From Paenibacillus profundus (GTDB lineage Bacteria; Bacillota; Bacilli; Paenibacillales; Paenibacillaceae): a DNA stretch of 64,000 nucleotides. The stretch lies in contig NZ_JAJNBZ010000003.1 of assembly GCF_021369635.1 (NCBI RefSeq), positions 310,168-374,167 on the forward strand, read 5' to 3'. Made by a program: the position numbers and the translations under genes. A model generated the notes under the pieces. It did not search any database and was not told where the DNA came from. It was given only the letters and a program-made list of their open reading frames with translations. Of this stretch, positions 48,199 through 56,352 are shown piece after piece; within the stretch, counting starts at the first letter, position 1; every line of letters starts with the position of its first letter.

Positions 48199-50706
48199 AT
48201 GAAAACGAATACGAAAATGATTATGATCTCCACAATCTGCTCCATGGCACTGGCAATTTCCTTGTTCTCGACTTCTATATTTGCGGGGCCGGCAGTTGCA
48301 CCATCATCCGAGAAATCCGAGCCGTCGCCCAACCCCAAAATTGTAACCGCTTCCTTCACGCAGCGCGACCTGAATCTGTTAAGCCGGGATACGACAGGCA
48401 TACCGCTTAACGGCGATTCCTATAACGGCGGCGTCGCAGCCATCGGTCAGAATGCCTTCGCCGTGGCGGCCAGCCCGAAATCGACGCCCATCATGGCAGC
48501 GGCACGTTACGGACAAGGCCGGGTTGTCACGGTCGGAAGCGAATCGTATTTCAAATTGAGCGAACCCGCTCAATCGAACAGCAAAGCGACGATTGCGCGC
48601 AATATTCTATTGTGGGCGACAGAAGATTTGGCGACGAGCTATGAGGACGCGCTTGCCGGCAAAGGACGCATCGCCATCCTCACGAAGACAGATGACTTCA
48701 AGGCGCGTTCCGATCTGCCAGTCGATATTACGCTTATCGACAGTTGGCAAGCGGCCGATAAGAGCGGCAAGCCAATGCTCGATCCTAGCAAGTTCCCTGT
48801 CGCCTTCATCGACTATAAGTTCGTCAGTAAAGACGAAGTGCCGGCGCTGCTTGATTACATACACAAAGGAGGGAGGCTGGTCGTCGCGCTCAAAGGATGG
48901 GTATTGGAGCAATTCCCTTATGTATCCTTGGGCACCGATCAGTCTTCGGCATCCCTCGGCACGGATTATCCGCTTCAGCAGCTGCTCAACTCGGTCGGCT
49001 TGAGCTTGATGAACAATCAGGCAACGACGTGGGACGGTACGGCGCCGTTTCTGAATGTCAATCAAGCGGCCACCTACGAAATCGGGAATTTGATGACCGA
49101 AGCCAAATCAGTGGAAGCCGGCAGCAAAACCATCGATGAAGTTCAAATCGGCTTCCCAGACTCGAATGCTGAACAGAAGATGGCCATATTAACTTCTGTG
49201 TTAAGCTCAACACTCGGCGCCCTTACTCCGTCCAGTTCGATTTATAATCAAGTCCAATCCGATTCCGATCAATTAACCCATGTGGCGCTCCCGGTCGATC
49301 CGAAAAAGAAGCCTTATAGCGCTTCCCTGCTTCCGGTCGTTATGGACCGCATTTACCAGAATCCGTCCGGAACGAAGTCGCCGTTCGCCGACGCCTTCCC
49401 GGGCAAAGTGCCCGCTGAAGCCCCTATCATCAACGACAAAGTTGTCGAAGTCGATTTCAATTACTCCACTTATGATTACCTGCGCCAAGGAGCCATTCCG
49501 AAAAATTGGATCAGCACCGGATTGTACGCGGAAGCGGGCAAGACGATTACCGTCGCTGTGCCAGAGGGAACGGCCGACCTGGATGTGCAGATCGGCGCTC
49601 ATACCGATAATCTGAGCGGCCTGCCGATCGACAAATGGTCACGCGTACCGCTTGTGACGACACGGATGACGTTGAAGCCGGGCGCCAATACGGTAACGAG
49701 CCCATACGGCGGATTGGTCTATTTGATTCCGACGAAGCCGCATTCAGGCAAGAAGGCTGCGGTTCATCTGAGCGGAGCCGTCAATTCTCCGTACTATGTG
49801 ATGGGAACGACTGACAAGGAGGTATGGAAGAACTCCGTACGCAACTATGCGGCACCTTGGGCAGAGCTGCAATCAACACGCGTCATTATCACCGTTCCAT
49901 CCGAATTGGTGCGCAATCTGGATAACCCGGATGAGTTCCTGAAATTATGGGATGTCATGCTCGATCAATACGATAAACTGGTGGGCGTCGCGCCGAACAA
50001 GCCAGAGCCGCACCGCAGCATTACACTTCCGTACCGTTATGTCGGTGACACCCAGATTAGCGCCGGCTTCATGCATGCCGGTTATCCGATCATGTTCTTC
50101 AACGATCCGTCGGCTATCGATGCGGTCACCGTGAACGGCATCAAGACGCTCGACGGCTGGGGCTGGTGGCATGAGACGGGCCACGAATACCAGCAGTACG
50201 CTTGGACATGGGGCGCGGTCGGCGAGGCGACGGTCAATATATACTCCCTGTTCATTCAAGATCATTTTAGCAACCATTCCCGTCTTCTCACCAAGAAGAC
50301 TTCAGACGGCAAAACATATTATGACGTCGCCTTCGAATATTTGAACAGCAACCATCCGAATAAAAACTTCAACGACGACGAGCAGAACGACGTCTGGACG
50401 CGTCTGATCATGTTCCGCCAGCTGCAGCTCGCTTACGGCTGGAATCTGTATACGAAGCTGCACTCTTCTGTCCGCGACATGCCGCAAGCGCAGCTGCCGC
50501 AGAACGATCAGGCTCGAATCGATCTGTTCGTGGTGAAGACATCGGAGTTAAGCGGCAACAATCTGCTTGAGTTTTTTGATAGATGGGGCTTGAAATATTC
50601 GGATGCGGCCAAAGCCAAGGTGCTCAACTTGAAGCTGCCGAAGCCGGCCACCGCTATTTGGACGTTGAAGGACAGTACGGTTCCGTACGAAGGAGGACAG
50701 GATTAG
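48199..50706 (+). CDS. secreted M60-family (enhancin-like) metallopeptidase
   Basis: An 835-aa secreted protein. Signal peptide ends near IFAGPAVA (residue about 30). The zinc site is HETGHEYQQ with His658, Glu659 and His662, and a downstream Glu676 in GEATVNIYS, fitting HExxH-x13-E of the M60 (enhancin/mucinase) peptidases. The N-terminal half (ARYGQGRVVTVGSESYF; HKGGRLVVALKG) resembles the glutamine-amidotransferase-like domain often found before M60. Such enzymes degrade mucin-type glycoproteins. ATG 48199 is the best start for a proper signal peptide, though AAAGGAG is 12 bases away; in-frame ATGs lie up to 13 codons upstream. Confidence 0.88.
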   Translation: MKTNTKMIMISTICSMALAISLFSTSIFAGPAVAPSSEKSEPSPNPKIVTASFTQRDLNLLSRDTTGIPLNGDSYNGGVAAIGQNAFAVAASPKSTPIMAAARYGQGRVVTVGSESYFKLSEPAQSNSKATIARNILLWATEDLATSYEDALAGKGRIAILTKTDDFKARSDLPVDITLIDSWQAADKSGKPMLDPSKFPVAFIDYKFVSKDEVPALLDYIHKGGRLVVALKGWVLEQFPYVSLGTDQSSASLGTDYPLQQLLNSVGLSLMNNQATTWDGTAPFLNVNQAATYEIGNLMTEAKSVEAGSKTIDEVQIGFPDSNAEQKMAILTSVLSSTLGALTPSSSIYNQVQSDSDQLTHVALPVDPKKKPYSASLLPVVMDRIYQNPSGTKSPFADAFPGKVPAEAPIINDKVVEVDFNYSTYDYLRQGAIPKNWISTGLYAEAGKTITVAVPEGTADLDVQIGAHTDNLSGLPIDKWSRVPLVTTRMTLKPGANTVTSPYGGLVYLIPTKPHSGKKAAVHLSGAVNSPYYVMGTTDKEVWKNSVRNYAAPWAELQSTRVIITVPSELVRNLDNPDEFLKLWDVMLDQYDKLVGVAPNKPEPHRSITLPYRYVGDTQISAGFMHAGYPIMFFNDPSAIDAVTVNGIKTLDGWGWWHETGHEYQQYAWTWGAVGEATVNIYSLFIQDHFSNHSRLLTKKTSDGKTYYDVAFEYLNSNHPNKNFNDDEQNDVWTRLIMFRQLQLAYGWNLYTKLHSSVRDMPQAQLPQNDQARIDLFVVKTSELSGNNLLEFFDRWGLKYSDAAKAKVLNLKLPKPATAIWTLKDSTVPYEGGQD

Positions 50707-51106
50707 CAGGAGCTTCACCTGCTGCTGAGGCTGGCCACAACCGCGTTTAAAAGCAGGTCTTCGTTTCTAAAGTCGGCATGTTCTGTTCGTCTAGTCGCAT
50801 CGCATGTTCAGACTGACGGTGATTCGCTTCTGCCGCCTCTTTGCTTCATTCTCCCCTTCCATCAGGAGGACGCACGATCCATGCTCCACGCTTTCGCTTG
50901 AAAGAGAAGGGGGAACCGTCATTCTCGCTTTATCGCTTCAACGAAATCCTTAAGGCGAGAAAGAGGAGTAGTCTCCCCTCTTTCTCGTTTTGTTCATCGT
51001 TTCTCTCGTCCAACTCTTCATCGCTGTGCTGGCGGATCGCCTCAAGATCGGTCATAATGATGGATATACAGAATGTTGATCAACCTTACATGGGAGGGCG
51101 GATACG
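50707..51106. other. 400-bp intergenic region
   Basis: Contains a short hairpin directly after the peptidase stop (AGCAGG/CCTGCT) and a strong terminator at 50955-50995. No gene is seen. Confidence 0.4.
50955..50995 (+). terminator. intrinsic terminator downstream of the M60 gene
   Basis: GCGAGAAAGAGG pairs with CCTCTTTCTCG, followed by TTTTG. Confidence 0.75.
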
Positions 51107-52381
51107 ATGATTCGAGCGGTTCTGTTTGACTTTGACGGGACGTTGGCGGATACGCTGCCGCTATCTTTGCATGCGTTTACATCGGTATTCAAACGATACG
51201 ATAACCGTATCGTCACGAACAAAGAGATTGTCGCCATGTTCGGACCGACAGAGGAAGGCATCCTCACTGCCAACCTTCGGCATGCCGGATTGTTGCCGCA
51301 GGCAATCGAAGAATACTTCGAGCTGTACCGCAACTGGCATCCGAGCTTCGTGCGCTCGTCGGCTGACATTCGCAGCTTGCTGCAAGCCTTGAAAGAGAGA
51401 GGCATAGCGGTCGGCGTCGTAACCGGCAAAGGCCGTAGAGCCTACGATATTTCAGTCGGCATGCTCGGTCTGGCCCCATTCATTGACGTGGCCATTACGG
51501 GAGACGACGTGAAGCGATCGAAGCCTGACCCGGAAGGAATTGCAGCAGCGCTTCACGCCCTGCAAGCAGTTCCCGCTGAAGCCGTATGGATCGGGGATAG
51601 CGAAGCTGACATTGCCGCGGGTATTGCTGCCGGAGTCTATACCGCAGGAGCAAAATGGTTCGACACCGTGCAGTCCGATCATTTCGCAACGGCACCAAAT
51701 GCAATTTTCACGCGAACAAAGGAACTGTTGGATCTAATCGACTGCCACGATACGGGGAGTACGAACGACCTTAAGTGGCTTCAATGGGCAAAGCGGCTGC
51801 AAGCGCTGGCCCAAACCGGACTCACTTACACGAAGGATGTATATGACCGGGAACGGTATGAGGAATTGCGGGAAATGAGCATAGACATGATGGCCAACTA
51901 TTCCAAAGTGAACAAGGAACAGATCGAGCTCGCTTTTGCGGCCGAGGATGGTTATGCGACACCTAAGGTCGATGTTCGCGGCGTAGTATTCAAGGACAAT
52001 CGAATTTTGCTCGTCCGGGAAAAAGCCGACGGCGCATGGTCATTGCCCGGTGGATGGGCGGATATCGGATACTCACCTGCAGAAATAGCCGTAAAGGAAA
52101 TTAACGAGGAGTCAGGCTATGAGGCGGAAGCGGTCAGACTGCTGGCGGTCATGGATAAGCGGCTTCACCATCATCCTCCGGAGCCGTACCATGTGTATAA
52201 GCTGTTCATTCAATGCAGGGTGGTTGGCGGAGAAGCGTTAAGCGGCGTAGAAACGAGCGACGTCCGTTTCTTTCGCGAAGATGAGCTTCCCGAGCTTTCT
52301 GTCGAGCGTAATACGGAACGGCAAATTCGGACGATGTTCGAATTTTTGAAGCAGCCTGACAAACCGGTCATTCTCGATTAA
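51107..52381 (+). CDS. fused HAD phosphatase - Nudix hydrolase
   Basis: A 424-aa two-domain protein. Residues 1-215 are a HAD-superfamily phosphatase: DFDGTLADT with the nucleophile Asp, VVTGKGRRA (motif II), and WIGDSEADIAAG (motif IV). Residues about 220-420 are a Nudix hydrolase of the type with an N-terminal helical leader (KWLQWAKRLQALAQTGLTYT) and a Nudix box GGWADIGYSPAEIAVKEINEESG-like segment. GGGAGGG precedes ATG. Fusion suggests that a nucleoside diphosphate derivative is cut and then dephosphorylated; substrates are unknown. Sixty bases upstream of tdk. Confidence 0.88.
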   Translation: MIRAVLFDFDGTLADTLPLSLHAFTSVFKRYDNRIVTNKEIVAMFGPTEEGILTANLRHAGLLPQAIEEYFELYRNWHPSFVRSSADIRSLLQALKERGIAVGVVTGKGRRAYDISVGMLGLAPFIDVAITGDDVKRSKPDPEGIAAALHALQAVPAEAVWIGDSEADIAAGIAAGVYTAGAKWFDTVQSDHFATAPNAIFTRTKELLDLIDCHDTGSTNDLKWLQWAKRLQALAQTGLTYTKDVYDRERYEELREMSIDMMANYSKVNKEQIELAFAAEDGYATPKVDVRGVVFKDNRILLVREKADGAWSLPGGWADIGYSPAEIAVKEINEESGYEAEAVRLLAVMDKRLHHHPPEPYHVYKLFIQCRVVGGEALSGVETSDVRFFREDELPELSVERNTERQIRTMFEFLKQPDKPVILD

Positions 52382-52441
52382 TTCATTCGGGTGTGCTATT
52401 ATAAACTTCGTTATTTCAGCAAAGAACGGAGTTGCATAAGT

Positions 52442-53014
52442 TTGGCACAGTTATACTTTCGATATGGAGCGATGAACAGCGGAAAATCCATCGAAATCTT
52501 AAAGGTCGCACACAACTATCAGGAGCAGAACAAGTCTGTCCTTATCTTCACTTCTGCGGTGGATGACCGGGACGAAGTCGGCTATGTGTCTTCCCGCATC
52601 GGATTAAGACGTGAGGCGATACCGATTCATCCGCATACAGATGTATTCGAGATTGTGTGCCGCCATACCGGGTCGATTTCTTGCGTGCTTGTGGATGAGG
52701 TGCAGTTCCTGAAAAAGGAGCAGATTATGCAGCTCACCTCCATCGTGGATGAGCTCAATATTCCGGTAATGGGGTTCGGACTTAAAAATGATTTCCGCAA
52801 CGAATTGTTCGAAGGAAGCCGATATATGCTGCTGTATGCAGACAAGCTGGAGGAAATGAAGACGATCTGCTGGTTCTGCGAGCGGAAAGCGACGATGAAC
52901 CTGCGGGTAGACGGCAACGGAAATCCTATATATACGGGCGATCAAATTGTGATTGGCGGCAACGACCGCTACTATCCGGTATGCCGGAAGTGTCATAAGA
53001 ATCCGCCGCTATAA
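52442..53014 (+). CDS. tdk: thymidine kinase
   Basis: A 190-aa type II thymidine kinase: P-loop [12 protein letters not shown], the Asp-Glu pair in VLVDEVQFL, the lasso and a four-Cys zinc site (CWFC...CRKC). It phosphorylates thymidine for salvage. The first Gly-Pro-Met of the usual P-loop is Gly-Ala-Met here. TTG 52442 is the start, with GGAG 10 bases upstream; no ATG is available before the P-loop. Confidence 0.93.
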   Translation: MAQLYFRYGAMNSGKSIEILKVAHNYQEQNKSVLIFTSAVDDRDEVGYVSSRIGLRREAIPIHPHTDVFEIVCRHTGSISCVLVDEVQFLKKEQIMQLTSIVDELNIPVMGFGLKNDFRNELFEGSRYMLLYADKLEEMKTICWFCERKATMNLRVDGNGNPIYTGDQIVIGGNDRYYPVCRKCHKNPPL

Positions 53015-53018
53015 CGAC

Positions 53019-53080
53019 AAGACAAAGGTGCTCAGCTTATCCGAAAGTAAAATCGGGGCCAAGCACCTTTGTCGTATTTA
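53019..53080 (+). terminator. probable tdk terminator
   Basis: ACAAAGGTGCT pairs with AGCACCTTTGT around a large loop with inner pairing; the T-run is poor. Confidence 0.5.
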
Positions 53081-53096
53081 CAGATTACGTTCCCCA

Positions 53097-53290
53097 TTAC
53101 TCCATGTTCTTCAAGTACAAATCCAACAGATATGTGCATTCATCGATATCATCGTTCAGTCTATTCTTTACTTCCTCCTTCACCCCAACGTCATCCTTAA
53201 CAGATTCCCTTATGTTTTCGAGTATGCTCCGCACGGAACTGGCGGCATTGTCATCGCGTCTGTCGCTGGAATGACCAGTAATCTCTATTT
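53097..53290 (-). CDS. possible small acidic helical protein, start unclear
   Basis: Directly after azlD on the minus strand an open frame ends in SILENIRESVKDDVGVKEE, then VKNRLNDDIDECTYLLDLYL and KNME. Composition and phase look coding, but no ATG is available; a GTG at 53234 gives about 45 aa and lacks a clear ribosome site. It may be a 3' remnant or use an unusual start. Function unknown. Confidence 0.35.
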
Positions 53291-53293
53291 TAG

Positions 53294-53608
53294 CTAGAAT
53301 AAATAACGCAGTATCATCATTGAAATGATGCCTACCGCCACCGTCCCCATCAGACTTCGGGTCAGGATGGCAATGAGCACCGTTGGCAATGCGGCCCATA
53401 ATCGAATGTAGCCCGAATCGGCCGACGTCAACAGCAATTCCTGAGACAGCAATGCAGCCATAATCGCGATCGGAATATAATGAAGCCAGCGCATCGCCCA
53501 TTCAGGCAGCTTCATCTTGCTTAACACCACAAGTGGAAATACTCGCGGTATCATCGTCACGACCGCGCCTCCTACTATAATGAGCATGATCTCCCATCTT
53601 ACTTCCAC
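53294..53608 (-). CDS. azlD: branched-chain amino acid exporter subunit AzlD
   Basis: A 104-aa membrane protein with three to four helices, typical AzlD motifs VTMIPRVFPLVVLSKMKLPEWAMRWLHYIPIAIMAAL. It pairs with AzlC to form an exporter of branched-chain amino acids or analogues. It overlaps the end of azlC by 10 bases. The GTG at 53608 is the likely start; an ATG seven codons in is an option. Confidence 0.92.
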   Translation of the reverse strand: MEVRWEIMLIIVGGAVVTMIPRVFPLVVLSKMKLPEWAMRWLHYIPIAIMAALLSQELLLTSADSGYIRLWAALPTVLIAILTRSLMGTVAVGIISMMILRYLF

Positions 53609-54309
53609 TTCTCTATCACCATCCCTATCGCAGCCGCTAGCATCGTCGCGGCAATGACATCAATTCCAGACGGCAGCACCGTGTTCAAGCCAATGGTCAG
53701 CAGCACGGCACAAGCCACCACCGTCAGATCGGTTCGCCGTCCAGGGCGATCCGCCATTTGCAGAGCGAGAAGACCAATGAACATAGCCGGCAAGGCATAA
53801 TCGAGGCCGAACGCTTCTGGCCGGCCGATCCATTGCCCGAAAATTCCGCCGGCTACATTAGCGAGCAGCCAATTCAAATAGGCCGTTATATTTAAGCCGA
53901 GCATCCATCCGTTATCGGCATAACCTACTAGCGAGAGCCGATTCGTCGCAACTGCAAACGTCTCATCGGTCAACAGAAAGCCGTGAATCGTATTCTTCCA
54001 AGCAGGCAAATGCCGAAAATAAGGTGCCAGCGCTGCGCTCAGCAGCAAATAACGCAAATTGGCGATAAATATGGTTGCGATAATGGACGTTATCGGGGCC
54101 CCCACCGCAAACATGCCCACCGCGATAAATTGCGCAGAACCAGCATAAAGCACCACGGACATGAGCGCAATTTCCGCAATGCTCAATCCCGCCGTCCGTT
54201 CCACGACTCCGGCAGCAAAGCCGATGCTTAAATATCCGAGCACCGTCGGCAGGCAATCTTTCACGCCTAGCCAAAAAAGGCGTTCCTGTGTCGCCGCATT
54301 CTCCTTCAT
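53599..54309 (-). CDS. azlC: branched-chain amino acid exporter subunit AzlC
   Basis: A 236-aa polytopic protein of the AzlC family: LGYLSIGFAAGVVERTAGLS, VLYAGSAQFIAVGMFA, NLRYLLLSAALAPYFR and FLLTDETFAVA. It is the large subunit of the exporter. ATG 54309 has AAGGGG 7 bases upstream. Confidence 0.94.
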   Translation of the reverse strand: MKENAATQERLFWLGVKDCLPTVLGYLSIGFAAGVVERTAGLSIAEIALMSVVLYAGSAQFIAVGMFAVGAPITSIIATIFIANLRYLLLSAALAPYFRHLPAWKNTIHGFLLTDETFAVATNRLSLVGYADNGWMLGLNITAYLNWLLANVAGGIFGQWIGRPEAFGLDYALPAMFIGLLALQMADRPGRRTDLTVVACAVLLTIGLNTVLPSGIDVIAATMLAAAIGMVIEKWK

Positions 54310-54383
54310 CCCCAAGCCCCTTCTTCTTAGATGTTATTACTCTAACGACTATGATTTGTCCAAAAAAAATGGCTCAATCTGCA

Positions 54384-55199
54384 TTATTCCGCATTGAACC
54401 GAAGTCCTGTAACGACATGTACCAGATCAGGCTTCGTGCGCCAGAGCCGATCCAATCGTTCCGGACCGTATTCTCTTGTCACCTCTTCGACCATGATGTC
54501 GTGACGTATGTACTCAGTGGCGACCAGTACCAAGGCAGGATCACATGTCTTGACCGCCCAAGCCGGAGCGTGATCGGAGAAGCTGGCGATGAGAACTTCC
54601 TCCCCGTCGCGCGATACGATCGTCAAATGTCCTCCCATCCGTTGTTCCACAACATCGGGAGTCATGTAATTATGATGATAGGTATTGCCAAGTTCGATCT
54701 CCGGGGCGCCGAATACAATCGAGAACACGCTCGCCCCTGCCTGAACGCGCTGCTGAATGGCCGATTGAATCGGCGGAACTTGCGGTTCCCATACCGAAAG
54801 CCACAACTCCTCCTTCGCGTTCTCGATCATGTCAATCATCTCGTCAATCACGCGCTGATCGCTGCGGACATGCCAGATGACATCCACTTCGCGCTCGCTT
54901 TCCATACCTGATAGCGCATGCTCCAAATAATCGAATGACTGTTCATACGACTTGCGCAAACGATTCATTAATTCCGCAGCAGGCACCGGCGCATACTTCA
55001 CCGGTTCGGACGGCACCGTATAGATCGCCCCTTTATCCAACAGCTTGCCGAGCACTTCATAGATCATTGACCTTGGCACGCCAGATCGCTTGCTTATCTC
55101 GTATCCGGTAATTGGAGAGGTCTTCAAGAGGCCGACATAGGCCTTAGCTTCGTATTGAGAGAATCCCAGCTTATGCAGTTCCGCAACAATCTCATCCAT
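54384..55199 (-). CDS. TrmB-family transcriptional regulator
   Basis: A 271-aa regulator with an N-terminal TrmB winged helix (LHKLGFSQYEAKAYVGLLKTSPITGYEISKRSGVPRSMIYEVLGKL-type segment, residues 7-50) and a C-terminal phospholipase-D-like effector domain (DVIWHVRSDQRVIDEMIDMI, EELWLSVWEP, GGHLTIVSRDGEEVLIASFS). TrmB proteins often sense sugars. It may control azlCD, which lies 75 bases downstream in the same direction, or the nearby genes. ATG 55199 has AAAGGAAG upstream. Confidence 0.85.
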   Translation of the reverse strand: MDEIVAELHKLGFSQYEAKAYVGLLKTSPITGYEISKRSGVPRSMIYEVLGKLLDKGAIYTVPSEPVKYAPVPAAELMNRLRKSYEQSFDYLEHALSGMESEREVDVIWHVRSDQRVIDEMIDMIENAKEELWLSVWEPQVPPIQSAIQQRVQAGASVFSIVFGAPEIELGNTYHHNYMTPDVVEQRMGGHLTIVSRDGEEVLIASFSDHAPAWAVKTCDPALVLVATEYIRHDIMVEEVTREYGPERLDRLWRTKPDLVHVVTGLRFNAE

Positions 55200-55291
55200 A
55201 AATGGCACGCTTCCTTTAGTAGTTATAGTAATACTTACTATAATCAAATATTTTTATTTGTCAAACCATTCACATGAATGTATACGAACAT

Positions 55292-55322
55292 TAAAATAGC
55301 TGTCGAGAAATTCTCGACAGCT
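55292..55322 (-). terminator. terminator of the repeat-rich coat-like gene
   Basis: AGCTGTCGAGAA pairs with TTCTCGACAGCT (an almost perfect 11-12 bp stem), followed on the minus strand by ATTTTAATG. Confidence 0.75.
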
Positions 55323-55340
55323 AGCGCTAGATTAGCGATC

Positions 55341-56237
55341 CTAATTATCTTTTTTGTGGCATTTACAGCGGTCTTTGTCGTGGTCTTTACCGCGATCTTT
55401 GTCTTTGCAGCGGTCTTTGTCGTGGTCTTTGTCTTTGCAGCGGTCTTTGTCGTGGTCTTTGTCGTGGTCTTTGTCATGGTCTTTACAGCGGTCTTTGTCG
55501 TGGTCTTTGTCGTGGTCTTTGCAATCATCGTCGTCTTTATGTCCCCATGGCAATGGAACTTGCTGCTTTTGCAGTACTTTTACAGTTACGTGCATAACGA
55601 TTTTTTCACGCAATTTGCGGAACGTCTTCTCTTTGCGAGGCAGATCATCATCGAAGTCGAAGTCTTCGCCCATATCGAGCTCATGGAATCTGACTTTGAC
55701 CAGTTCGCAGAAAGGCTGTTCGTTAAAGAATACTTCGTGGCTGAACAATGTTTTTTCAAGTTGAGGAGACATTTCGTCTTGACCCAAGAACTCGAACTCT
55801 TCTACTTTTTCGGAAGAAAGCTCTGGCTTCACTTTACCGAATCTGATTTCTGTGACGCATTGGAAAGGCACGTGTGCTGTCGTATGAAGAATTCTTCCGC
55901 AAACGGCGGAGTTCGTTGGGGATGTGTCGGCTGTAGCATATTCAATATTTTTGCGGATAAACCCTCTGAGGTACAATTTTGCTTTCTTTACCCATTTACC
56001 ATGGAAATCGACTGGAACCAATTTGCACTGCTCCAAAAATACTTTCTTCTTGATTCGTTTAATTTCCAACGCAGGTTCATCTAAACTAATCAGAGCCTCA
56101 ACATTTACTTGTACTTCACGCTCTGCTAATACTAACGGAACTTTAATTGTTGGCCAATGTGGATCGTGTTTCTCGTTCTCGCATTCACCCAGTGTCGTTG
56201 ACTCGACAACGCGGCAATCCCCATCATGACAAGACAT
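55341..56237 (-). CDS. spore coat/exosporium-type protein with SPOCS-like domain and DHDK repeats
   Basis: A 298-aa protein. After a Cys/His-rich start (MSCHDGDCRVVES) comes a region of DUF3794/SPOCS type (residues about 35-225; VNVEALISLDEPALEIKRIK, KLYLRGFIRKNIEYAT), as in spore-coat proteins such as CsxC. The last 65 residues are repeats of KDHDKDHDKDRCK type, rich in Asp, His, Lys and Cys. ATG 56237 has GGAGG 8 bases upstream. It lies with a basic protein and a collagen-like protein, so a spore-surface role is likely. Confidence 0.78.
   Translation of the reverse strand: MSCHDGDCRVVESTTLGECENEKHDPHWPTIKVPLVLAEREVQVNVEALISLDEPALEIKRIKKKVFLEQCKLVPVDFHGKWVKKAKLYLRGFIRKNIEYATADTSPTNSAVCGRILHTTAHVPFQCVTEIRFGKVKPELSSEKVEEFEFLGQDEMSPQLEKTLFSHEVFFNEQPFCELVKVRFHELDMGEDFDFDDDLPRKEKTFRKLREKIVMHVTVKVLQKQQVPLPWGHKDDDDCKDHDKDHDKDRCKDHDKDHDKDHDKDRCKDKDHDKDRCKDKDRGKDHDKDRCKCHKKDN
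55350..55540 (-). repeat. in-gene tandem repeats encoding Asp-His-Asp-Lys units
   Basis: The 12-base unit coding K-D-H-D, with variants D-K-D-R-C-K and D-K-D-K, is reiterated about a dozen times. The same bases read on the plus strand give an artificial hydrophobic frame. Confidence 0.85.
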
Positions 56238-56352
56238 CTCTTCATCCTCCTCGTGATAACTGCTCAATCTTGTTGTGCAATACTATACTATTACGGAGAG
56301 GGAGAATTGCTTCGGCGCTTGTCTTGGAGAATCTGCCCCTTTTCATCCATTT

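Noticed and set aside
47928-48410. Plus-strand 160-codon frame overlapping the start of the M60 gene
   Set aside because: Lacks a ribosome site and runs out of frame into the peptidase gene, whose signal peptide and zinc motif are clear.
55350-55540. Short repeats that could suggest a CRISPR array
   Set aside because: Units are 12-18 bases, abut without unique spacers, and translate in frame inside a coding sequence.
55278-56084. A 268-codon plus-strand frame rich in Val, Phe and Ala
   Set aside because: It is the antisense shadow of the K-D-H-D repeats and of the coat-like gene; it has no ribosome site and its apparent membrane character is a product of the repeat.
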